Positions 37,635 to 48,583 of a stretch of 64,000 bases of DNA are shown here, in pieces; positions within the stretch are counted from its first letter, which is position 1, and each line of letters starts with the position of its first letter. The stretch comes from Amoeboaphelidium protococcarum (Eukaryota; Aphelidiomycota; Aphelidea): NCBI GenBank assembly GCA_023515745.1, contig JALECJ010000258.1, forward strand, positions 1,554,501-1,618,500. The letters are read 5' to 3'. The notes under the pieces were generated by a model. The model was not told the origin of the DNA and ran no database searches. It saw only the letters and a list, made by a program, of their open reading frames with translations. A program made the position numbers and the translations under genes.

Positions 37635-39092
37635 TCAATTCAGCTTCACCTTTTTCGTCTTGAGTAGTTTAGACAGGTCCTGTTCGGAGAGGTGCTTCGT
37701 CACGTTAATGATATCCTTCTCACCAAAGCCAATATTACTCAACAGCATCATTGCCTCCTTTCGCTTGATAGATACGTCTTTCAGAAGATCATTCACGACC
37801 TTCTCAGGACATTCCTGGTCAGTCATCAGAGACATTTTTTTTCCAATCTTTTACTCGATATTATCCAGGAGAGTAACATCTCTCTCTGAGGCGATAGTAA
37901 TCGAAGTACCTGATCTGCCAGCACGAGCCGTCCTACCAATCCGATGCACATAGTCAGTGGCACAGCATGGAACATCGTAATTGATAACAAAATTCACAGC
38001 TGGAATATCAAGACCTCTGGAGCCAACATCAGTCGCTATGAGGATCTACGATACGCCAGATCGGAATTTACCTAAAGAGGCGATACGCTATTTCTAAGCA
38101 GTTTTACTATGCAGAGCGCACACCTTGAGGCCCAGTTCATGAAGCATGATTCTCAAGATCTCACAAGTCTTACACTTGGAGACGAACACGATTGCACTCT
38201 TCCCCTCAGTGACCATGTTTTGTAAGATGTACACTAGGTAGGCGTCGCGCGTGATCGATGGAATCAGTAGATACTTTTAGGTAATTCTATCGACAGTACT
38301 ATAACGCTATTTAACGGCAGAGTATACAAAAGTCTCATCAGTCTTGGCCATTTCAATACTTTTACTGATAGTGGCGCTAAATAGCAAAGTCTATCGATCC
38401 TTCGCTCCATTCAAACTGTCCATAATCGTTTCCAAATCATCAGCAAATGTATCATCTTCAAGCAATCGATCAGCCTCGTCCATCACAAGAAACTTGATTT
38501 TCTTCAAATTGATACCGCCGCTACCTAATGAATTCAAGTGATCAGATAATCTACCAGGAGTGGCAATGACTACATGAGGTCTCTTCGCCAATTCAATAGC
38601 CTACTCCTGCATATCCACACCACCTACAATAACACTAGTCCTCAACTTTATACACTCACCAACAGCTCTGAACTGCTCCGCAATTTAATACGCCAACTCT
38701 CTGGTAGGTGTGAGGACTAATGCAAAAATGCCATACGGATCTTTACTCAAATTCTAAATGATGGGAAGGGCGAAAGCCAGCGATTTACCACTGCCGGTAG
38801 GAGCACACGCGATGACATTGAGCCCGGCAATAAGTGGAGGAATGCAGCCTTATTATACTGGAGTAGGATTCCTAATCGATAGATTATTCAAGGCATCAAT
38901 CAGAAACTGGCCGAGTCCAAGATCTTTAAAGGACGCGTCTTGATTAGCCAGCGGATGACTGAACAATTTTGCTTGCTTCTTCTTATCAACAATTTAGATT
39001 TTCGATTATGAAGTCTTTAACTCTTAATCATCCTTCAGTACTTGGTGTTGTCTTTTGACTCCAGAGAACAACTTGAAGCCACCACTCTGCAT
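37635..39092 (-). CDS. DBP8: DEAD-box RNA helicase DDX49/Dbp8
   Basis: 485 residues, ATG 39092-39090 to TGA 37637-37635, intronless. All helicase motifs are visible: Q-motif region (IRNPTPVQ, Gln from TAG/TAA context), APTGSGKS (~98), [19 protein letters not shown] (~206), [29 protein letters not shown], and [13 protein letters not shown]. The C-terminal tail ([21 protein letters not shown]) matches the Dbp8/DDX49 group, which acts in 40S ribosomal subunit maturation in the nucleolus. Confidence 0.92.
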
Positions 39093-39435
39093 GATATGTC
39101 TAGTGCTTTGATTATTTTGCAGATTTTTATATTCGCGTCAACAAATGAAGCAAGTAAGGAGCGTGCGTGATCGAGACACTTAGAAAGTCATGTGTTTGCT
39201 TTTACATCAACTTTGATTAAATATTTAGCACTTCTTTAAGCCTGAGTAAATACATTTAATAATAAAAGCTTGATCATCGAATGGGTCAATTTTGGATTTA
39301 ATTCGCGATTGAGGCTTTTGAAATGCCCTCTTACATTGCCGCTTTCACTCTCCTTTTCTCTTTATTAGTGCAAAACTCATTCAATTGAATAAATAATAAT
39401 CCTCCTCAAACCTGTCATATAACTGGCTATAGAAT
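39093..39435. other. Divergent promoter region
   Basis: 343 bp between the start codons of the DDX49-like and Cdc1/MPPE1-like genes. AT-rich. Nothing else was recognised. Confidence 0.5.
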
Positions 39436-40761
39436 ATGGCCGTGTGGAGGATAAGACTGATGAGATTTATCAAGAGTCGAAGTTTAGTGGACTGGCTCGT
39501 AACGCTCTGGATTGTGTTAATAGTGTACGGAGAGTCGTGGACTTACACTTCTCATGTGCGATCATGCAGTTAAACGGTTCGACGAATTGCTAAACCGCAT
39601 GGATACATTATTCAATTAGTTGCTGATCCTCAGCTCACGGATGAGTACTCTTACAAGATATCCAGTTCCTTTGTGCTGAATTTAATCAAGTATTATAGCG
39701 ATGTGTATATGCAGCGAAGTTATCGAGCCAGTATGTCATAGTTGAAACCGGATTTGGTGGTATTTTTGGGAGATCTCATGGATGGTGGCAGAGAATGGGT
39801 AGGTGAGGAGTATGAAGCGTATTTCTGGAGAGATCTGCGACGATTCAAGAGGATATTTCATACACCGCGTCATGTACCAGTCTACTACATGGCTGGAAAC
39901 CACGACATTGGATTTGGCGATACTTTAGTAGAGGAAGCTTACGCGAGACACGTTTAAATCTTTGGAAATACAAGTGATATTGTTCGGTTATAATCTGGCA
40001 CTGCATAGATTGAGTTGGTAATATTGGACACTATATCACTGTCTTATGGTTAGTCATTAATGGCATAATAACAAGCACATGCAGTGTATCATGAGATTAA
40101 ATCGAGGCGGTAATCCTCGAATGAATAGTAAGCGTAATCAGCTATTCAAAGGTTCCTATTTACGCACGTTCCTCTACATAGACCCGCTGGCTCCAGCTGT
40201 GGTGAACTTAGGCATAACGCCAAGAGTATCTACCAACATCGCGGCTATCAGTATTAAAACTTGATCCCGGAGAGTGCTAGTAAAGAGATCTTGCAGACTG
40301 TATAACCTCTAGTGACATTTAGCGGTGACGATCATGACTAATGCTACCATGTCCATCAAGTTGGCGATTCTTAATATCCAGAATATACCATTGGTACGTT
40401 CTCCTGGCTCCAGGGAAATAGATATCCCTCCTTTGGTATCCTGTATGTTGATGATGCTAATTATTCAGTCTAGATTTGTCAACTCCCATAGATGATTTAC
40501 ATTTTCAAGTTGTATATTTTGGCGTCAATCGTGTCTATTATTGCCATTTTGATTAATGCATATTCACATTAGACAAGATTGTGGCATTAAAAGGCGCATG
40601 GTTCAAGGGACTTGGAATCAAGTAGATATTCACCTTCGATTTAATCTCCGCAATTCATCTATAGAATGATGACAGCATACTTTGTGCCTCAACTACTCCG
40701 CCTACTAGTCTATGGCTTGTCTTTTTACTCTCTTATGCAAGTTTACAAGTACTACAATTGA
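39436..40761 (+). CDS. GPI-anchor phosphoesterase, Cdc1/Ted1/MPPE1-like
   Basis: 441 residues, ATG 39436 to TGA 40759-40761. An N-terminal membrane helix (VTLWIVLIVYG) is followed by a calcineurin-type metallophosphoesterase: QLVADPQLTDEYSY, VVFLGDLMDGG, MAGNHDIGFGD, FLFTHVPLHRP, and FSGDDHDQCYHVH. Two C-terminal hydrophobic segments follow (LASIVSIIAILINAYS; LLRLLVYGLSFYSLMQ). Members remove ethanolamine phosphate from GPI anchors in the ER so that cargo can be exported. The usual GHDH is GDDH here. It is broken by about 15 TAA/TAG codons under the standard code, including one three codons past the GNHD block's ORF end (39955). Confidence 0.9.
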
Positions 40762-40851
40762 TTGATTGATTAATTGATTGATGAAAATGATAATCCACAT
40801 ACATGATGTCTCTCTATAAATATTCATTATATTCATAATACTCACGGATAG

Positions 40852-42197
40852 TCATTTATCATCGTTACTTGATTTTTTATCACTACTGCTCTTATTTCTA
40901 CCGGATTACTTCCTCTTAATCAACTTCTCCCTCCCCGAGTCTGCAGAAGTGGACATTGTCTCTCTATCTGAACCGTTATCCTCCAAAAGCCTCTATTCAA
41001 CACTATCACTCCCCTCATTAGACTTTGACATAGATTCGTCATTCTCCATTTATTAAACATCATCTTTATCGCTGTCGGTATGACCATTCGACATCTAAGT
41101 GGAGCCCTTTCTACCACCAAATACTAAAGAACTGGATAGATCACGATCAACACCAGGTGGAGATGATACTCTATTCGGAGACGGTGATGGAATACTAAAT
41201 CTATCACGTTTATTATTAAAATGACCGCATTTGGCACATGTATACTAGACCATATTATACTCATTAGGAGGGACAAGTCCATTGTGAGTAAAGCACTTTT
41301 CACAAATGAGCGCAAATTTATCCTATGGACCATCTTCGCCAATTATAACATCCAAGATCCGATCCATCCACGTACGTTCCGAACTAGATACCATACTAGG
41401 ATGCGGCATGATTTTGGGTGGACTCATATTCAGACGTAACTAGTCCTATGATTAGTACTGCTGAGGTGGTATACCAGGAGGCGACATCTAAAGACCTCCT
41501 CCACTGACAGATTTTTATTACTACTAGCTAAACGATGGCTACCTCAATGGTCCTTACTATAATTACTACTATTACTACTACTAAGATGGCTGTTAGGAGC
41601 GAATTTAATTCTACTGCGGATGTTATTAAGATTTAAACGAATTACCACGAGGCCTACCAGCAGATGCAGATTGACTGTCTTTCATCGGAGTTCTCCTATT
41701 ATGCTCATATCGATCAATCAGATTCTTGGCCACATAATAATTCAACTTCTTCTTCATCTCTTCCACTTTCAATTTCTGTAATTTCTTACATGAATCCAAC
41801 TCTTGCTCCCTCAACGTGATAGACCGCCTGTAATACGCCTGGATCATCCATCTGCTAACGAGAAGGAGGAGCGGCGCAAGCACAACAGGGGAAACACTAA
41901 CAGCGTATTGTGCTACTCCATCCGATAATTTGAGTGTCCGCCATTGGAATAAAAAGAAGGACAACAGCCAGCAGAGATATATGATCAAACCATATGTGGT
42001 AAGTACTGCCATAAATTTCCTTTAATTTACATTAGATTCTGATATCCTTACTTCCAATTTCTGTATATCCTCATCCAAACCAGCCAGAATCTTTTCATAA
42101 TCATCCTCAGCCTACACATGAAATAATATTAAATTATTACTATATAATACAATTATAATCTTACTGGTTTTCTGAGTTTAGTCATTAGTCCTCCCAT
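40852..42197 (-). CDS. Lunapark, ER three-way-junction protein (one intron)
   Basis: Exon 1 is 42197-42165 (MGGLMTKLRKP), intron 42164-42112 (53 nt, GTAAGA...GTGTAG) and exon 2 42111-40852; 430 residues. After a coiled-coil start (EKILAGLDEDIQKLE) come two closely spaced membrane helices (LIIYLCWLLSFFLFQW; YAVSVSPVVLAPLLLLVSRW). Then follow a coiled coil (SCKKLQKLKVEEMKKKLNYY) and a Gln tract of TAA/TAG codons. The family zinc finger is CEKCFTHNG...CAKCGHFN (~275-305), then an acidic/basic tail. Lunapark stabilises three-way junctions of the tubular ER. The start and intron are supported by the MGG N-terminus typical of lunapark. Confidence 0.92.
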
Positions 42198-42380
42198 CAG
42201 AGTTTTGATAGACTAGAATTTGCACCGAGTAGAACGTTGAGCGGCGTTGGATGAAAAGAGAAAAGCGCTAATCACACAGAGAGATTCAATATACACAAAT
42301 ACAATGGCGGATTGGAATACGAACTATAATTTTTATTTTAATAACGCCATATGAATTTTTGAACATGAGTACAAGGCGCT

Positions 42381-43035
42381 TCAGTTAATTGTTACTCTCT
42401 GCGCAGTGAATACGTGATGTATGAGTTGGAGTGAAGTGAGTGAGTGACACGCTTTGTTTATTCCAGATTGTTAAATGAAAAAAGGGACCAGTGATGACAC
42501 CACAATATTGAAAACAATGTCGATGCGCATACAAGTCTGAAGTAAAGTTGTTGCTACATTTATATTATTCGTTCGCATCATAGAATTATCACTTTCTATC
42601 GCAAGACTTTCAGCTAATATTGTCCTATCAAATTCTTCCACAGTGCAGAATTGGCTGAAATACGACGACATTCTAGACGGAACTACGTCCAGGATGGACT
42701 ATATGATAGCTTTAGCCATTGGGCTGCTGAAGAAGTGCAATCGCTGACGCAATTTGTACTTGCCAACCTCCCAGTCAAAGAATGACAGATAGTCAAAGTG
42801 ATCACAAGCATCCATCAAAAGTTCGAAGGATTCAGTAAATACAGCACCATTGTTCCAAATCAGAACACGAACTTTATCAGGGTCATCTTGCTTTCTTCCC
42901 TAAGCAAGCTACTTTATGATTTTCCACTTATCGTTCTTCACGAAGGACTTACTTAAACTGACCGTTATTAATGAACGCGTGTCGCTAAACCCTTGTGCAT
43001 CAGAGAGTTCTAATAACCTTCCTTGAAATACGCTA
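42381..43035 (-). pseudogene. Gag-like fragment 2
   Basis: An open frame from just after an in-frame TGA (near 43038) to TGA 42383-42381. It reads RLLELSDAQGFSDTRSLITV, then VRVLIWNNGAVFTESFELL, MDACDHFDYLSFFDWEVGKY, FFSSPMAKAIIQSILD and SQFCTVEEFDRTILAESLAI. The block order matches the neighbouring gag-like fragment 1. The N-terminal part seems to continue upstream in another frame (NMTEADRIAYFKEGY). No zinc knuckle, protease or RT follows. Probably a decayed retroelement capsid gene, or a domesticated gag that has itself decayed. Confidence 0.5.
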
Positions 43036-43504
43036 TTCTATCAGCCTCGGTCATGTTAACTATCGGACCCTCTAGTGCTCTAAATGAACTGCCAGATGAT
43101 TGACTGCAGCTTAAGACTAGGGAGTTGTTGAACAAGGAAACAGACAGCATATCGCGTAATACTCATTCAACTCCAAGTCTTCAGAGCGGAAATCAAACAT
43201 CTGAATGCCGTTCTAATTGACCCATTAAGTATCTCTTTGCGTTTGCAACACCAGGGGTTCAACCAAGAAGTATGCTCGGCCCAAAACTTTCTAAGACAGC
43301 CTATCAGCATTTTTTGAGTACTTTTCACTCAGGCAGAGTTCTAAAGCATCCTCCAGTGATATCGGGACTTGCCGCCAGAGACTCTCTACAGCTAATCTTA
43401 AAAATAATCCGGACTCAGACCATAAAAGCATTCCACCAAACGATAATCATTTAAAATCTTTTCAATATCAGCTTTTAACTGTTGATTTATGCGTTGACGC
43501 TTCA

Positions 43505-44560
43505 TCAAGTCTTGCCGGAAGTGCTTGACTGAGCTTAGGTCAGCAGTGCCTGATCAATGGCTCTTTGCGGCTTTATCAATCTGAGATCACTCTCGATTCT
43601 CATTGATTGCAGGAGCAGCTTGTCGAAAGTCTCCACATTAGTTGAACCAACTAATTGATCCTTGATCTTCGACTTCAGCTTGCTTTTGAAATGTCTCAAC
43701 GGAGGAAGGCCACCCAAAACAGCTTCGTAGTGATGGGATAGTCTTAGATAGCGCGCAGCAAAAGAACTCACCATCTCGTTCTCCTACTGAGGTTTCAAAA
43801 TGGCTATCTGGTCTTTCCAGTAGTCATCATTGACTTCAGCGACCTTCAATTTGGTCAGCGATTGCAGCAAGGAGTCAAACTTCTACTCCGGATCAATACC
43901 ACGTAGGTAGGAAAAGAAGATCCTCTCATGACTATGATCAGACAGCAGTCTCCAGAACACATCAGCCTTTTCAGCATCCACCAGCCCGAGTTACTTGCAA
44001 TCAACCTTGAAAGCATCAATAAAATCAACCCATTCATCGAAGTTGCAGTTAAATTTGCATTTGACCATTTCGCAATTTGGCTTGATCTTACCAGAAGAAG
44101 GACTGCTCTAGCTATTTTAGAATTTGCTAAGTGGGTTTGGACCTGGACCTGAAATTGGAACAATAGATTACAAAGTAGTGGCAGTGGAAGCAGCACTGGC
44201 ATTATTAGACGCAGTATAGACCTTCTAGATAGAGTCAATAAGGTCGTGGCATAAGGTATTTCATTCAGTAGGCAAGAATTGATCCTTCAGTAAACGCAGC
44301 ACCTACAGCATCAGCTCTTAGTCATCTTGGTCCGGGATCAAGTACTTGACCGTGCGTTTCAGGTAAGCAGCGGTTGCCTTGTAAGACTGTATCAGGGTAG
44401 AGAACTCAGCTATATTGTCTTCCAGTTTTTACGTCCGTTTATTGCCTGGTCAGTGAATCGACCATGCATAGATCGACAACTGAATTAGGCAATGCCTCAA
44501 TCTAGGACTTTACACTTTAAGACGTTTCGACTGTCAATTTGTTAAAACATAATAATACAA
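43505..44560 (-). pseudogene. Gag-like fragment 1 (retrotransposon capsid domain)
   Basis: The main frame spans 43505-44260 (251 codons between TGAs). The order CNFDEWVDFIDAFKVDC, DAEKADVFWRLLSDHSHERI, YWKDQIAILKPQQENEMVSS, FAARYLRLSHHYEAV, PLRHFKSKLKSKIKDQL and ETFDKLLLQSMRIESDLRL follows the retrotransposon-gag family. It is preceded in frame by TGA 44263-44261. Protein-like sequence continues upstream (LIQSYKATAAYLKRTVKYLI), with a further frameshift near 44440, so the gene is broken at least twice. Confidence 0.6.
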
Positions 44561-45049
44561 TAGAATTTCAATTCAACAGATTGCTAATCAAATCAATAAA
44601 TTAACGTTTCATATGGTGTGTCCATATATCGTTAGTTAGGCAAACTAGTCTTGGCTTGGTAAAGAAAAGGTCTCTAAAGATGGCCGTTGAGTATTTGATA
44701 GAGAGAGAACGAAGCGAAGCACTTAACTTTGAGGAGCACAGCCACATAAATAATAGAGTCAGCTTGACCCTTCTTGCTAAGGACTGCACCATATTGTTTT
44801 GAGAGTAGGAACGCGTAGAGCTAGATATCCCATTGTTTGCGTGATGAGTGATGACTACTGTGTGAATGACTGCACTGTTTGAGTGATTGCTTTGTTTACA
44901 TGATGGGGTGTGTGAATCAATATGGAACTGCTTTAAAGTGGCGTAATACTGACACATCCTCTTCTCTTCTACTTACAAATATATTCTGTGTCAAATAGTT
45001 TATAATATTGAGTTTTTTACATACCTGAATAACGATAACAAGATTAACA
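44561..45049. other. Intergenic upstream of the CsbD-like gene
   Basis: A minus-strand frame 44957-44568 (129 codons, starts MCQYYATLKQFH) is open, but it uses almost no TAA/TAG codons, resembles no family and is poorly supported. Otherwise this should hold the promoter of the CsbD-like gene at 45050. Confidence 0.4.
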
Positions 45050-45454
45050 ATGTCTGGAGAACCATCTCGCGTGAACGCTACCAAGGATATCTATATGGGC
45101 AAGGCTAAAGAAGGCCTGGGCAATTTAATGGGTGCAGAAGATTTGTCTAAAAGTGGAGCTGCCCAGAGATTGGAGGGTGAGGCTGAATACGAAGCTGTGC
45201 AGAATTAGCAGTATGCAGAAGGCAAGGGTCAAGAATGGAAGGGCAAGGCTGAAGAGTTCACTGGCATCTCCGAGAACCGCAATGACTGGACTGAGAGCAA
45301 CGCGCCTTTGACTGGCAATGACAGTTCTGGCTTAGGTTCTACTGGCCTGGGTTCCTCTGGTTTGACTGACTCCTCAAACATTGGTACTGCATCTGATGAG
45401 GGTCGCTTTGATCAAACGATTGGCGAAAGCAAGCAGAAGATGTCCGAGTTCTGA
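45050..45454 (+). CDS. CsbD-like stress protein 1
   Basis: 134 residues, ATG 45050 to TGA 45452-45454. It has small, charged, Gly/Ala-rich repeats typical of CsbD: MGKAKEGLGNLMG, QYAEGKGQEWKGKAEEFTG. A Ser/Gly/Leu-rich tail (GLGSTGLGSSGLTD) follows, then QTIGESKQKMSEF. CsbD-family proteins are bacterial general-stress proteins also found in many fungi, where some are heat or desiccation induced; the molecular function is unknown. There is a single TAG (Gln). A second family member follows 540 bp downstream on the same strand. Confidence 0.85.
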
Positions 45455-45996
45455 GGGAACTACTGTAATGAGTGGCTTGTGAATATTGAGATAATGAATA
45501 ATTGAAACTTTTTACTCGAATCAGTTTATGCTTTTACTTAGTACTTCTTGAATCGATAGATACTCTGATGACATGACATACAGTATTCACACATTACCCC
45601 TGAAACATCATTGAGGACCAAACAACACCGCGCAATTTAACACAATTAGGGATACACATCAAATTTAGTATCAGTATACTGAATGTACTGCGTAAGAACG
45701 CGTAATTGTGCATCAAGGCTAAAATATTTACAGTAAATATCAAGTTTCTTACCAACCACGCGTATCCCTACCCAATTTACGGATAGGCCAAATCTCACTG
45801 ATCCCGTGATCTGCATCAATCATCATCGCCGTCGTTTCGGATGAATCTTAATGATGACACCGATGCCGTGTCACTGTCAGGAGTTGCTGATGATTCAACA
45901 TGCACTATAAATTCGCATCTACGGGCAACTTGTATCTCTTCCTTCTTCAAGAATCAATAAGAATAATAACAATAATAATCTGAACTAAATCTAAAA
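45455..45996. other. Intergenic with a heat-shock-element-like site
   Basis: 542 bp between the two CsbD-like genes. Near its end (about 45941-45960) lies CTTCTTCAAGAATC, which contains TTCnnGAA in the arrangement of a heat-shock element. That would fit a stress gene, but it is a short match and was not tested. Nothing else was recognised. Confidence 0.4.
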
Positions 45997-46299
45997 ATGA
46001 CTAATACTGAACCATCAAGAATGAACGCTAACGCTAACATCGCTGCCGGTGCTGTCAAGGAGACCATGGGTAACTTGGTCGGAAACCGCGAGATGGCTGC
46101 CAAGGGTAACTTGTAGAACACTGAAGGCCATGCTGAGTACAAGGCTGCACAGAACAAGCAGTATGCTGATGGTGTCAAGGACCAGGTTGTCGGTGGTGCT
46201 AAGCAGACTTTCGGCGGTCTGACCAACGACTCTACCGAGGCTGAGGGTAAGCTGCAGCGCGAACAAGGTAACGTGAAGAAGGACATGAGTTACAACTGA
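45997..46299 (+). CDS. CsbD-like stress protein 2
   Basis: 100 residues, ATG 45997 to TGA 46297-46299. It aligns with CsbD-like protein 1: EPSRMNANANIAAGAVKETM / GNLVGNREMAAKGNLQ versus EPSRVNATKDIYMGKAKEGL; then EGHAEYKAAQNKQYADGVKD. It lacks the Ser/Gly tail of copy 1. The codons are unusually GC-ending and CAG-rich for this window, with only one TAG, which would suit a highly expressed gene. A tandem duplicate of the preceding gene. Confidence 0.85.
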
Positions 46300-47001
46300 T
46301 CACATCTAATATGAAATACTCTCGCAATGAATAAATCCTCTTTTAATTTCTATCATACTTTTCTTGACTTTAAACAAACTGCAGTCCACACTGGGTGGAA
46401 GGCAACAGTTGTTGGTAAATATTGGTAATTTTGGTAACAATTTATCTGATTGCATTTCAGTCGACCATTTGAACCAATTCTTAATACATCAGGACGCCCT
46501 ACAAGTGTAGTATAACATCAAGTGTAGTATATGAATGACATACAAATAAGATTACCTTGAGATTTGCAGTTGAGAATATTAATGAAGAAAAAAGAAATCT
46601 GCTGCCGAATTTCAATTTATAGTGGAGAACAGCTCATCATGACTTTGACTGATATCATTGCTGATTCAAAAAGCAAGTCATAGAACACTAGTGCGTCAGA
46701 GCTGTTCTAATACATCTATTGTTGCTAAGTCTAATATATGAAGGTGTACGGCAAACTACAGTAATGTTGTCGGGACGCGTATAACTATGCAATAACGCGT
46801 TATCAACATTCAAACGTTATTGTCAACCATTTATAAATTAAAATAATAATGAAGATGTATTGGAATTAGAATTCAAATAATACCAAAAGTCATCAGTGTA
46901 AATAAACTCAAGTTATAAAAAAAACATTTAAATTCAAATCAAGTATTCAATTTCAATTTCAAATCAAGCCATCATGGGCATCTTTAGAATAAAAGTCATC
47001 C
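46300..47001. other. Intergenic, weak small frame
   Basis: 700 bp. A plus-strand frame from ATG 46639 (MTLTDIIADSKSKSQ...) stays open for over 100 codons under the altered code and has a CC/CC pair, but it runs into the antisense of the YjbQ-like gene and matches nothing. Inverted arms GAACAGCTC (about 46627) and GAGCTGTTC (about 46699) are present. Nothing is firmly supported. Confidence 0.3.
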
Positions 47002-47364
47002 TCATCGTCTTTATCCAGAATTCGCACAGGATGCAAGTTATACCATCAAGCCAGCTCCCAACAGGCTGCACATAGCATGAGCAGGCATGTCATCGTCACC
47101 TTCATCCAAATGTTAATACTTGATGATCTGCTAAGAAGGAGCTGGCACAATATGCTTCAAAACTCTATCCATATCAGCTCGAACGTCAGGATCAGCGTTT
47201 TCATTCAAAGTGAGCGATGCAGATGTATGTTGCAGAAACAGATGCGCCATGCCAACCTTGATGCGTTTTAGTTCCGGTACCTAGGAAGTGATCGAGTCTG
47301 TAATTAAATGACACCCCTGCGATTTTCCTTTTATGGTTATAGTTCTCTAAATCCAAGTCATCAT
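47002..47364 (-). CDS. YjbQ/UPF0047 family protein, C-terminally short
   Basis: 120 codons from ATG 47364-47362 to TGA 47004-47002. The family signature is strong: [58 protein letters not shown], and [20 protein letters not shown]. YjbQ proteins (~135-140 residues) have secondary thiamine-phosphate-synthase activity in vitro and occur in bacteria, archaea and fungi. The last conserved block (IPI...GxLxLGTWQxI) is missing. After GAGLM the frame ends [11 protein letters not shown] and stops, while another frame continues [17 protein letters not shown] frameshift, an unrecognised intron or a truncated gene are all possible. Confidence 0.8.
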
Positions 47365-47445
47365 CTATCGCAAAAGTTTGTTAAGATTGATGGAATGAGT
47401 TAATTACCTTTTTTGTGGAAAAAACGCGTAAATTTCACATCTAAA

Positions 47446-47878
47446 ATGGCGTAAGGATCATTTGTAAAAAAGAAGTCTACTAATGGACAGAATTAGTAAA
47501 AGTAAAAGCAGAAATAGTCTCAGTAAAAGAAGCCATCAGTTGGTATGTTATCGATAGATCGACGTTGAATTGTAATTCTGATTTAGATGATGAATTGTTG
47601 TAGGCCTTGTAATCAATCCGAAAAAGCCCATGTTGATAAAGAAGCAAAAAACCTAAAAGGTAATTTTAGACAAAGAGCCACTATACGATAACAATTGGTA
47701 ATCATATTTTTAATTGCAATGTCTGTAGAAATTATCAGCAGCTATAGGACGGCATATTGAATCCTCTCTGGCGTCGAAATCGCATCAGATTGGCAGATTG
47801 AGTGTGATCAAAAAAGACCCTCAAGTATCTTCAAGCTAGAGCACATCACTTCTAATCAAGAAGATGAACAAGAAATGA
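47446..47878 (+). CDS. UPF0390 family small basic protein (two introns)
   Basis: Exons 47446-47542, 47604-47659 and 47729-47878. The introns are 61 nt (GTATGT...TTGTAG) and 69 nt (GTAATT...CTGTAG); 100 residues. The product starts MAQGSFVKKKSTNGQNQQKQ, then LVINPKKPMLIKKQKTQKKL, SAAIGRHIES and GRLSVIKKD. This is the layout of UPF0390 (human C19orf53): MAQG start, Lys-rich linker, PKK, KLKK and IExx helix. The function is unknown; human members are nucleolar. Every exon is too short to be seen as a long ORF, and exon phases (1, 0) are consistent. It is divergent with the YjbQ-like gene; the start codons are 81 bp apart. Confidence 0.8.
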
Positions 47879-47905
47879 CTTTATGAAATATAAACACGAG
47901 TACGT

Positions 47906-48343
47906 TCATTCATTAAGAATTTCCAAGACTTCAATCAATTAAGCTTTGATGGCATCCTTCGCATTAGAGTCCAAATGTCTGATTTGATCGTGTTTCACTT
48001 TTTCACCTTTGACCAAAATTTCAATTTCAACTTCTTGTGTCTTCGCCTTAGTCTTTAACAAATATTCTCCAACGTCTGTTGCATTATCGTCACTCTTTTA
48101 TTGCTTTAAATAGTCAATAATATTCATTTTCAGTGCATCATGGCTCAGAGCTGAGTATTCACTGTCTAGGAGACACTTTATCTCTCTTTCCATCATATCA
48201 TACTACATTTGAAGTTGAGACAATTTGCTATTGTACTCAATTTCTAAATTGGTTAATATGCAGTCCAACTCTTTCTTCGTGTACCGTTTAGACGGGATAC
48301 TTTAAGCACCAAAAGCTTTAGCAGGAGTTTACAGATTCATCAT
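47906..48343 (-). CDS. Borealin/Nbl1-like chromosomal passenger protein
   Basis: 145 residues from ATG 48343-48341 (a second ATG follows directly) to TGA 47908-47906. After a short start (NLQTPAKAFGAQSIPSKRYT) a helix LDCILTNLEIEYNSKLSQLQ continues to IKCLLDSEYSALSHDALKMN and IIDYL. That matches the borealin N-terminal helix, where animals have LPKALREMNWLDYF. In the chromosomal passenger complex this helix bundles with survivin and INCENP to place Aurora B. The C-terminal half (EIEILVKGEKVKHDQIRHLD) is not recognised. The length fits the short fungal Nbl1 (~70-150 residues). Confidence 0.65.
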
Positions 48344-48583
48344 GACAATTACTACTTTTCTATAAAGATTATAAACAGACTACACTCAAACTGCTTTATG
48401 ATATAAGGTAGAGCTCACTATGTGGAAGAGAGAGGTACTCTGCAGAATAAGTTGAGTTTCAAAGTGAAACAGAAAGAGAGCGTACGCGTTTTCAGAGTGA
48501 TTTGAAGACACGCTGCGTATAACAAAAGGCACCGTACAAGTAAATCAATTTTTTCATTCATTATAACTTGGTAATTTAATTGG

